33,128 nt of DNA, from NCBI GenBank assembly GCA_903847095.1, contig CAINCQ010000030.1:1-33128 (forward strand), given 5' to 3'. Positions within the stretch are counted from its first letter, which is position 1, and every line of letters begins with the position of its first letter. The translations under genes were made by a program, and so were the position numbers. The notes beneath the pieces are model-generated. The model did not search any database and was not told where the DNA came from. It saw nothing but the letters and a program-made list of their open reading frames with translations. This stretch comes from an uncultured bacterium (lineage in GTDB: Bacteria; Patescibacteriota; Minisyncoccia; Minisyncoccales; UBA5738). This document shows positions 27,542-33,128 of this stretch, piece after piece.

Positions 27542-28748
27542 AGAGCATTCTCAAAACTTCTTCGATGGTCGTGATTCCGTTTTGAGCTTTAATAAATCCG
27601 TCTTCAATGAGAGTTATCATGCCTTGTTTGGCGGCAATCTTTTTTATTTCGCTGGCCGACGCCTTTTTAAGCACGGCTTCGCGAATGGATTCGTTGGGCA
27701 CCAACACTTCATGGATGCCGACGCGGCCCCGGTATCCCGTATTGCCGCATTGGTCGCAACCCTTTCCGAAATAGAATTCGTTGGTTCTACCCATTATCTC
27801 GGCGCCAATAATGCTCTTCAAGCTTTTCCTTTCCGCGTCGGTTATTTCTAGCAAGGTTTTGCAGTGTTCGCAAATTTTGCGCACCAGGCGCTGGCCGATG
27901 GCCACATTGACGGTGGAAGCAATGAGGTAGCTTTCGATCTTCATATCCAAAAGCCGCGGCAAAGTCGTGGCCGCGTCATTGGTATGGATGGTTGATAACA
28001 CCAGATGCCCGGTGAGAGCGGTATTGACCGCGATACCCGCGGTTTCGGCGTCGCGGATCTCGCCCACCATGATGATGTTGGGATCCTGGCGTAAAATACT
28101 ACGCAAGCCGGTGGCGAAAGCGAGGCCCGAACGGGAATTCACCTGGATCTGCTCAATGCCGTCGACGGCGTATTCGACCGGGTCTTCAATGGTAATAATG
28201 GAAACGTCTTTGGTATTTAAAATTTTTAAAAGGGTGTAGAGCGTAGTGGTCTTCCCCGAACCGGTCGGCCCGGTAGCCAGAATCATGCCGTAGGGCTTTC
28301 TGATGGCTTCGCTGATTTTTTCCGCGTTCTCGGCGGAAAATCCGAGCGACGACAAATTAAACATTTCGGAATTATCGGACAGCAGACGCAAAACCGCGTT
28401 TTCCCCATGGTAGGTTGGAACAACCGATACGCGGACGTCGATCGGGCGAGCATCGGTCCCGACGCGAAAACGGCCGTCCTGGGGCGCCTGGTGTTCGTCG
28501 GTGCGCAAACCCGCCATGATCTTGATGCGGCTGATGATCTCGGCGTGAAGCCGCCGAGGCAGATCGTGAGTATCGGAAAGCCGGCCATCGATTCGATAGC
28601 GTACGCGCAATGTTTCCCTTTGCGGATCAAAATGAATGTCCGACGCCCTCATTTCCTGGGCTTCGTCAATCAGCAAAGAAACAAGTTTAATGATGGATAC
28701 TGCCGCTCCTCCCTTCGCCAGTTCCTCTTCGACAAATCCTTGGATCAT
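27534..28748 (-). CDS. pilB: Type IV pilus assembly ATPase PilB (short form)
   Basis: The product is 404 residues. Motifs are complete: ASDIHFDP near 35, Walker A GPTGSGKTTT at about 160-169, Asp box ITIEDPVEY at about 185-193, Walker B IIMVGEIRD at about 225-233, His box TGHLVLSTIHTND at about 247-259, and the four-cysteine zinc site CEHC/CDQC at about 293-296 and 331-334. The zinc site marks PilB/GspE rather than PilT. The usual N-terminal GspE_N domain (about 150 residues) is absent. A promoter at 28781-28809 and a terminator just upstream show that no N-terminal sequence is missing. GGGAGG lies about 17 bases before the ATG, so initiation might use a nearer non-AUG codon. Confidence 0.94.
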   Translation of the reverse strand: MIQGFVEEELAKGGAAVSIIKLVSLLIDEAQEMRASDIHFDPQRETLRVRYRIDGRLSDTHDLPRRLHAEIISRIKIMAGLRTDEHQAPQDGRFRVGTDARPIDVRVSVVPTYHGENAVLRLLSDNSEMFNLSSLGFSAENAEKISEAIRKPYGMILATGPTGSGKTTTLYTLLKILNTKDVSIITIEDPVEYAVDGIEQIQVNSRSGLAFATGLRSILRQDPNIIMVGEIRDAETAGIAVNTALTGHLVLSTIHTNDAATTLPRLLDMKIESYLIASTVNVAIGQRLVRKICEHCKTLLEITDAERKSLKSIIGAEIMGRTNEFYFGKGCDQCGNTGYRGRVGIHEVLVPNESIREAVLKKASASEIKKIAAKQGMITLIEDGFIKAQNGITTIEEVLRMLYE

Positions 28749-28780
28749 ACGGCTTTCGCTAGTATCCTCCCGTGCTGCAT

Positions 28781-28809
28781 GCTATAACACAAACAATTAA
28801 ATTTGTAAA
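28781..28809 (-). promoter_or_regulatory. Promoter of the pilus operon
   Basis: TTTACA at 28809-28804, a 17-bp spacer, and TATAGC at 28786-28781. The expected transcript start lies about 25 bases before the pilB ATG. Confidence 0.65.
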
Positions 28810-28838
28810 CAAAAGAAGGGCCGGAAGCCCTTCTTTTT
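28810..28838 (-). terminator. Terminator of the MscS-like gene
   Basis: The stem AAGAAGGGC/GCCCTTCTT is followed by TTTGTTT on the minus strand. It separates the 28856 gene from the pilus operon. Confidence 0.85.
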
Positions 28839-28855
28839 GGCAACACCTTAAAAAA

Positions 28856-29536
28856 TTATTCGGAAAGCTTGTTGCGGATGTTCTTGATCAGATCGGCGGC
28901 GGCGTCCTTTCCGCCCAAGCCAAACGCCAGTCCGAACGCCAATGCGAACATCCCGACAATACCCATGACCAGAGTATTGATGATGCTGGGAGCCACTCCT
29001 AACTGGATAAAGATGGCAAAAATCGCGAAAATGTAAATCGCCCATCTCACCATCGCGCCGAGGAATTCGGCGTATTTGATCCCGATCTCGCGCACCGAGG
29101 CATTAATGACCTTCTCGAGAATATCGGCGATGATCACCGAAGCCACGAAAATCGCGGCGGCAATCACGATATTGGGCAGCCAAGCGATCACCTCTTTCAA
29201 GAACAAGGCGAATTGGCCGAAGCCCAGAATCTCGACAAAGATCAAAAGAAAAACGATGACCAGAATCCACTTCACGATCGCGCCGATGAATTCCGAGGGA
29301 CGTACTTTGATATCGGCTTTTTCCAACGCGCTCTTCCATCCCCCTTTTTGAAAAATACGGTCAAATCCCATTTTCTCAAGACCGGCCGCTATCACTTTTC
29401 CGACGCCAGCTGAAACCAGCCAGCCAATGACGAAAATGAGCAAACCGATCAAAAGCTTGGGCAGAAACTCCACTGTTCCCATCCAAGAATTTTTTAAAGC
29501 ATCAGTTGTGATTATTGACCAACTATTAGCATCCAT
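28856..29536 (-). CDS. MscS-like conserved-TM-helix membrane protein
   Basis: The product is 226 residues with four predicted membrane helices: LPKLLIGLLIFVIGWLVSAG, WILVIVFLLIFVEILGF, LPNIVIAAAIFVASVIIADI, then WAIYIFAIFAIFIQLG and an LVMGIVGMFALAFGLAFGLG segment. The glycine-rich ending with GLGGKDAAADLIKNI resembles the TM3 pore helix of MscS channels. The repeated PxLxIGLxIFVxGW pattern is that of the conserved TM helix repeat (PF05552). The soluble MscS beta domain is absent, as in other short Patescibacteria members. A small-conductance channel role is inferred, not shown. There is no clear ribosome binding site before ATG 29536. Confidence 0.8.
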   Translation of the reverse strand: MDANSWSIITTDALKNSWMGTVEFLPKLLIGLLIFVIGWLVSAGVGKVIAAGLEKMGFDRIFQKGGWKSALEKADIKVRPSEFIGAIVKWILVIVFLLIFVEILGFGQFALFLKEVIAWLPNIVIAAAIFVASVIIADILEKVINASVREIGIKYAEFLGAMVRWAIYIFAIFAIFIQLGVAPSIINTLVMGIVGMFALAFGLAFGLGGKDAAADLIKNIRNKLSE

Positions 29537-29579
29537 AATTTTTTTATTTACTTATTATTAATTGACCTTTATTTATTAT

Positions 29580-29608
29580 ATTCAACACAATATCAATCCT
29601 TTTGTCAA
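29580..29608 (-). promoter_or_regulatory. Promoter of the 28856 gene
   Basis: TTGACA at 29608-29603, a 17-bp spacer, and TTGAAT at 29585-29580. The -10 is weak. Confidence 0.45.
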
Positions 29609-29694
29609 GAAATAAAAACGCGCCACCAACAACATCCGGGACTCTGTGAAATTGCGGAAAAGAGAAAAAAGTTGGAGTGTCGGGTAATTTATTT

Positions 29695-29724
29695 AGTAAA
29701 AAAGGTTGAATATTCTTCAACCTT
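29695..29724 (-). terminator. Terminator of the 29717 gene, AAGGTTG/CAACCTT type
   Basis: The stem AAGGTTGAA/TTCAACCTT is followed by TTTTTTA on the minus strand. It is the same type as the three at 30503-30627. Confidence 0.85.
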
Positions 29725-30436
29725 TTGGCGGATGGGCAAGCTCCGCCATGCTCCAAATCCTTAAAACCGGATAACGTTTATCTTCGACCATCAAGCCGAA
29801 AACTAATTCCTTTGCGGCCTTCTCTAACGCAATTCGTTTGTCGGAAAAACGGCTATTAAGCTTTGAGCGGTCGAGCCATCTCTGGTCTTGGGTGCAAATA
29901 AACAGCAGAATAAGATCTTGAAGATTTATATTCTGGTCGATCGAGAATTTTTCCAGCGGAATCGTATTACCATTAAGTTTGATGGTTTCGATTCCGAATA
30001 TCTTTGTAAGGGCTTCCTTGGAAACAATCCTTACCTGACGCAAATACCCTGTGACCCGAGGATTTTTTGATTCACAAACGAATGCCGCGTAATCCCTCAT
30101 ATCGGGGTCCAGGCGGAAAAAATCCAGTAAATTGCCGATATAACCCATTTCATTTGGGTCAAAATAAGCCACCATTCCCCGAGTGTGGGACAAATGGTGA
30201 GGTCGCATGACATCCTGGCAATCGATACCCCAAGTTTGTTGATACATATCCAGGATCGCGTCGTAATGGGTAAAAAAATCCAGATTTCCGGGTTGGTCCT
30301 TGTTCTGCTCCGCTCCCGGCCAGATCGGCGGGAAGAAAAACACGCCTTTGGCCACATAGCCTTTCACGTCGACTTTTAAAGTCTTTTTTTTAAACCAAGA
30401 CTGCTCTTTTGAACCATTCAATGCTCTTTTAACCAT
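29717..30436 (-). CDS. Family A protein, unknown function, 239 aa
   Basis: The ATG at 30436 follows AGGTGATC; an upstream in-frame ATG lies ahead of the promoter. Shared segments with the genes at 10242 and 30625 are YAAFVCESKNPRVTGYLRQV (about 116-135), then IVSKEALTKIFG, and near the end VFGLMVEDKRYPVLRIWSM (about 212-230). An internal GMVAYFDPNEMG matches EVYFSGS and GVFYLNT in the paralogues. The early VFFFPP resembles the opening strand VFFLPT of the family B product at 13469. The product is soluble, and function is unknown. The promoter (TTGACA, 16 bp, TAGATT) matches that of the 10242 gene. Confidence 0.8.
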   Translation of the reverse strand: MVKRALNGSKEQSWFKKKTLKVDVKGYVAKGVFFFPPIWPGAEQNKDQPGNLDFFTHYDAILDMYQQTWGIDCQDVMRPHHLSHTRGMVAYFDPNEMGYIGNLLDFFRLDPDMRDYAAFVCESKNPRVTGYLRQVRIVSKEALTKIFGIETIKLNGNTIPLEKFSIDQNINLQDLILLFICTQDQRWLDRSKLNSRFSDKRIALEKAAKELVFGLMVEDKRYPVLRIWSMAELAHPPKG

Positions 30437-30473
30437 TCGATCACCTGTTTTTAAAGTACAAGATATTGAAATC

Positions 30474-30501
30474 AATCTATCAGAATTTGATTTTGTGTCA
30501 A
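30474..30501 (-). promoter_or_regulatory. Promoter of the 29717 gene
   Basis: TTGACA at 30501-30496, a 16-bp spacer, and TAGATT at 30479-30474. Confidence 0.75.
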
Positions 30502-30502
30502 A

Positions 30503-30531
30503 CAAAAAGGTTGGAAGGCGGAAGCAACCTT
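30503..30531 (-). terminator. Orphan terminator hairpin 1
   Basis: The stem AAGGTTG/CAACCTT is followed by TTTTTG. No gene ends here. Confidence 0.65.
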
Positions 30532-30548
30532 AACCTCGGGTTGATAAA

Positions 30549-30580
30549 CAAAAAAGGTTGGAACGCTGGGGCAACCTTTA
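30549..30580 (-). terminator. Orphan terminator hairpin 2
   Basis: The stem AAAGGTTG/CAACCTTT is followed by TTTTTTG. No gene ends here. Confidence 0.65.
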
Positions 30581-30598
30581 CACTCGTTTATAAATAAA

Positions 30599-30627
30599 TA
30601 AAAAGGTTGAATTTAAATCAACCTTTA
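30599..30627 (-). terminator. Terminator of the 30625 gene, AAGGTTG/CAACCTT type
   Basis: The palindromic stem AAAGGTTGATTT/AAATTCAACCTTT is followed by TTTTATTT. Confidence 0.85.
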
Positions 30628-31272
30628 TCTTTTTTCGTTATATATCGGGATCTGGGGATAGTACGGCTGGGACCACATGCGGTAAACACCGTCGTTGTGC
30701 ACGTTTCCGTGGCTCTCAACCTTAACGCTCCGTTCAACCGTCAAGCCAAACCTTATCCGGCCTCTTATCCTTTCGCCCTCAAACTCCTCGTAAGCGTCCC
30801 TCCGCCCCGCGTTGCAACTATTGACCTCTTCGCCCATGAAACGCCAGAACGCTTCACCAACCCCGCAAACTTGCCGGGGGAATTCTTCGCATTCGTCTTC
30901 GTTAAGCGCGCCGTAATAATCGCGCAGGGCGTAATTGGTCACAATCCTCAACTGCCGGAAATAGTTTTCCTCTTGAGGATTAGCCGCCCTGGCCATAAAC
31001 ACCGCATAACGCGTTTTCCTTGAATTGATCCCCGCGTTGAAAAGCTCCTGCTGGAAACTGTCGCGCGACGTCATGGTGTTAAGGTAGAATACCCCTCCGC
31101 GCGCCCGTCTTTTGGGCGCGTCGCGGATCGGATCCCTCAAAAAACAACCGGTTCTCGGATTGGAATCCTGGGCCCAAAGCGAGAAATCGCCCGGATAAAT
31201 ATCGAGCGCCATCCCTTTTGGCCAATCTTTTTTCAAACAGACTATCCCGTCCAATACATTTTTTTTCGTCAT
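30625..31272 (-). CDS. Family A protein, unknown function, 215 aa
   Basis: The ATG at 31272 follows AAAGGATTGATGGA. Segments shared with the other family A genes are RDPIRDAP (about 46-53; ADPIGNAP in 10242), GGVFYLNT, YAVFMARAANPQEENYFRQL (about 89-108), then RIVTNYALRDYYG (against RIVSKEALTKIFG in 29717), and RFGLTVE...VYRMWSQP near the end. This gene shows that all three proteins share one architecture. The middle is cysteine-containing (ECEEFPRQVCGVG) and very charged. The terminator is of the same type as that of 29717, with two orphan copies between them. Function is unknown. Confidence 0.8.
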   Translation of the reverse strand: MTKKNVLDGIVCLKKDWPKGMALDIYPGDFSLWAQDSNPRTGCFLRDPIRDAPKRRARGGVFYLNTMTSRDSFQQELFNAGINSRKTRYAVFMARAANPQEENYFRQLRIVTNYALRDYYGALNEDECEEFPRQVCGVGEAFWRFMGEEVNSCNAGRRDAYEEFEGERIRGRIRFGLTVERSVKVESHGNVHNDGVYRMWSQPYYPQIPIYNEKR

Positions 31273-31340
31273 TCCATCAATCCTTTCTTCTATTCTGATT
31301 TTTAAAATGCAACGGCAAGCCTTTTAAGCTTGACCATATA

Positions 31341-31368
31341 ATTTTAACATTACTGCTGGTTTTGTCAA
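31341..31368 (-). promoter_or_regulatory. Promoter of the 30625 gene
   Basis: TTGACA at 31368-31363, a 16-bp spacer, and TAAAAT at 31346-31341. Confidence 0.7.
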
Positions 31369-31390
31369 CAAAAATCGGCGGCCATGCAAA

Positions 31391-31417
31391 AGAAAAACTC
31401 CAAAATAATTGGAGTTC
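31391..31417 (-). terminator. Terminator of the Ig-like surface protein gene
   Basis: The stem AACTCCAA/TTGGAGTT is followed by TTTCTTTTG on the minus strand. Confidence 0.8.
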
Positions 31418-31450
31418 CAAGAGCCACCTGGCAATTACGGCCTTCTATAA

Positions 31451-33128
31451 TTAGTTTCCGATCAGCTGGTTGATCGCCTGCCGGGTTTTTAAACCCACGA
31501 ATCCATTCCCTTGGGTTAGTCCGAAAGGCGTTAGAATGTCGCTTTGGTGCTTTTCTTGAAAACGGATAACCGCGGCTTTGGTCATTTGGTAAAAATTACC
31601 GGTAATTCTGGCTTCCGGATAAATTACGGCGCCTTGGTCGGTTAAAAACTCCTGCAAGCAATACACCTGCGGATCGTTAGCTATGCCAAAATAAAGGTTT
31701 TTAACAATGACAGCGCAGGAATATTTATTACCAAGCATACTGCCTGAATTTGCCATACCCAGCAAACTTTGCAGACGCGAAATTTCTTGTTGAATATTTT
31801 GAATTTGGTTGGATACTTGCAATTGATTGCTGTAAGAAGGCTTTTGCAAAGAACCGCATTCGGTCTTAAATGTTTCATCTCCGCCTATCGCTTCATTGCC
31901 CGCTTCGTCTTTCGATATCGCGCGGTAATGATAGGTCGAACAGACGTCCAAGCCGGAGAGATTAACGGAATGGCCGGCTACTCCGGCCGTGATATCGGTT
32001 TCTTCGGTAAACTCGCCGTAAGAATCAGTTAACCCATATTCCACTTTGGAACTCGCCGCTTCATCGGTATTCCAGGAAATAGCGCTGGCTGTTCGGCTGG
32101 TAGTTGCGGTGGTTTCAGAAATGGTTGGCGCGGTATTGTCCAGGATCGCAAAAACAGTAACCACCCCGCTTTCATTGTTCGCCGCGTCTTTTGATTGAAC
32201 GTGGAGATAATAGGTACCGTTGCCGCCGGCTTGAGTTGCTGTAGTTACCTCAACGTATTCTCCGATTGCGGTCCAGCTCGGATTTTGATCGATGGCAAAC
32301 CGGAATGTTGTTTCGGCTTCCCCGCTCCAGTTCCAGGTTTTGGATTTCGCGCGCGCCAGATCATCGGCTAATTCCGAAATCGAGGGCGGTGTCACATCGA
32401 TCCCGCCGATTGCCTCCGAGATTTGATAAGCGGCATTGGCAGCGGTATCAATCGCTTTATAACAAATCCTTTTTCCATTATCGGATTCAGAAACAAAAGT
32501 GTGATCAGTGTAAGAAATAAAAATCAAAGAACCATCGCAAACCAATCCCGTATTAATGCTCATGGTCAAAAGGCCATCGGATGTTATCGCGGTCAATATT
32601 TTGCTTTGGGCCTTATCGGTGTTCGGATCGGTGACCGTGATCGTTGGCGCGGTATTGTCCAGGATCGCAAAAACAGTAACCACCCCGCTTTCATTGTTCG
32701 CCGCGTCTTTTGATTGGACGTGGAGATAATAGGTACCGTTGCCGCCGGCTTGGGTGGCGGAAGCGACATCGCCGTATTCCCCTTCCAAAGTAGTAGTGGC
32801 ATTCCGGTCAACAACAAATCGGAACGTATCGCCGGTTTCCCCGTTCCAGGTCCAGATTTTGGTCTTGCGCGGCGTTGAGTCATCGCTCAATTCGCTGATC
32901 GTTGGCGCGGTTTGATCCGTAACGTAAACCAGGCGCGTCGCGGTTATTGCCGGGTTACCCGCGATATCGGTAGCATTGTAAGTAATGGTGTAATCGCCTA
33001 AAACTGCGGTATTGACCGAACCGCCGGAAGTTACCGCGACGCTGCTGTCGATATTGTCGGTCGCGGTCGCGCCGCTGTCGGTATAGGTTGAACCTTGCGC
33101 GACGGTTACCGGATCAGCGCCGCTGACC
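31451..33128 (-). CDS. Large Ig-like surface protein with C-terminal peptidoglycan-binding domain (3' part)
   Basis: The frame is open from the right edge to TAA at 31451, so 558 C-terminal residues are visible and the start lies outside. A TTG at 32890 is only an internal codon: the frame upstream continues as an Ig-like domain with YTDSGATATDNIDSSVAV, then GDYTITYNATDIAGN. Next come two copies of a domain with STYYLHV-type strands (GGNGTYYLHVQSKDAANNES), a fibronectin-III-like domain (SKVEYGLTDSYGEF, then STYHYRAISKDEAGNEA), a coiled-coil (NQIQNIQQEISRLQSLL), and a PG_binding_1-like end (NDPQVYCLQEFL, GNFYQMTKAAVIRFQEKH, GLKTRQAINQLIG). The last module is typical of Patescibacteria wall-anchored proteins. 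Confidence 0.88.
   Translation of the reverse strand, partial: VSGADPVTVAQGSTYTDSGATATDNIDSSVAVTSGGSVNTAVLGDYTITYNATDIAGNPAITATRLVYVTDQTAPTISELSDDSTPRKTKIWTWNGETGDTFRFVVDRNATTTLEGEYGDVASATQAGGNGTYYLHVQSKDAANNESGVVTVFAILDNTAPTITVTDPNTDKAQSKILTAITSDGLLTMSINTGLVCDGSLIFISYTDHTFVSESDNGKRICYKAIDTAANAAYQISEAIGGIDVTPPSISELADDLARAKSKTWNWSGEAETTFRFAIDQNPSWTAIGEYVEVTTATQAGGNGTYYLHVQSKDAANNESGVVTVFAILDNTAPTISETTATTSRTASAISWNTDEAASSKVEYGLTDSYGEFTEETDITAGVAGHSVNLSGLDVCSTYHYRAISKDEAGNEAIGGDETFKTECGSLQKPSYSNQLQVSNQIQNIQQEISRLQSLLGMANSGSMLGNKYSCAVIVKNLYFGIANDPQVYCLQEFLTDQGAVIYPEARITGNFYQMTKAAVIRFQEKHQSDILTPFGLTQGNGFVGLKTRQAINQLIGN
32125..32238 (-). repeat. Near-identical direct repeat, copy 1
   Basis: About 114 bases are nearly identical to 32644-32757 (two to five differences by eye). 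They encode the GGNGTYYLHVQSKDAANNES part of an Ig-like domain. Surrounding domain sequence is much less alike, so this part was recently copied or homogenised. Confidence 0.8.
32644..32757 (-). repeat. Near-identical direct repeat, copy 2
   Basis: This is the partner of 32125-32238, 519 bases upstream in the gene. It encodes the same Ig-like segment. Confidence 0.8.

Noticed and set aside
27498-28787. Plus-strand frames opposite pilB and pilC
   Set aside because: They are antisense to strongly conserved coding sequence and have no start signals.
30607-31023. Plus-strand frame of about 138 codons
   Set aside because: It is antisense to the family A gene at 30625, which has its own promoter, ribosome binding site and paralogues.
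1-33128. UGA recoding (genetic code 25)
   Set aside because: TGA ends several genes with terminators right behind or overlapping (for example at 1833 and 4506), and no conserved domain reads through TGA.

Overview
The window looks like a chromosomal segment of a Patescibacteria (Candidate Phyla Radiation) bacterium, probably from a Parcubacteria-like lineage. This is inferred from the C-terminal peptidoglycan-binding module of the gene at the right edge, the compact type IV pilus operon with a VWA adhesin and a propeller-bearing pseudopilin, the PaaX/Cas2-like protein with an N-terminal membrane segment, and the small MscS-like membrane protein. Stop usage is standard: TGA, TAA and TAG all end genes, so the UGA-glycine code of Absconditabacteria and Gracilibacteria does not apply.

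Layout. (1) At 1-175, minus strand, is the start of an ABC-transporter substrate-binding protein of the BtuF/FecB type. It does not fit its neighbours and abuts a plus-strand gene at a shared CATG. (2) From about 170 to 5340 lie nine small genes of unknown function on both strands, nearly all with their own promoter, ribosome binding site and intrinsic terminator. (3) From 5400 to 9400 lie a 5S and a 23S rRNA gene, both on the minus strand and with no 16S beside them. Upstream are two consensus promoters, an attenuator-like hairpin pair and a candidate structured RNA of about 260 nt. (4) From 9450 to 17000 is a second run of small genes. Six are diverged paralogues with an Nfu_N-like core; others are a winged-helix protein, two tandem secreted paralogues, a YbjN-like secreted protein, two small membrane proteins, and a stand-alone RNA candidate of about 170 nt with perfect promoter spacing. 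(5) From 17130 to 28750 are a PaaX/Cas2-like gene and a type IV pilus locus read leftwards: pilB, pilC, three pseudopilins (one continuing into a beta-propeller after an in-frame TAG), a 1630-residue VWA adhesin with a pilin-like N-terminus, and a pilin with its own promoter. (6) From 28850 to 33128 are an MscS-like membrane protein, two more small paralogues of the gene at 10242, and the C-terminal part of a large Ig-like surface protein ending in a peptidoglycan-binding domain.

The most unusual feature is the small-gene repertoire. At least three families of paralogous proteins of 80-240 residues (called A, B and C here) are scattered as single-gene units, each with a near-consensus TTGACA promoter and a hairpin terminator. 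The terminator sequence follows the paralogue family, so promoter, gene and terminator appear to have been duplicated together. I do not recognise a function for families A and C. Family B has an Nfu_N-like motif but lacks the iron-sulfur CxxC domain.

The pilus genes should act together: PilB powers assembly, PilC is the membrane platform, the pseudopilins prime the fibre, and the VWA protein is the likely tip adhesin. The prepilin peptidase, PilT, PilM and PilN are not in this window.
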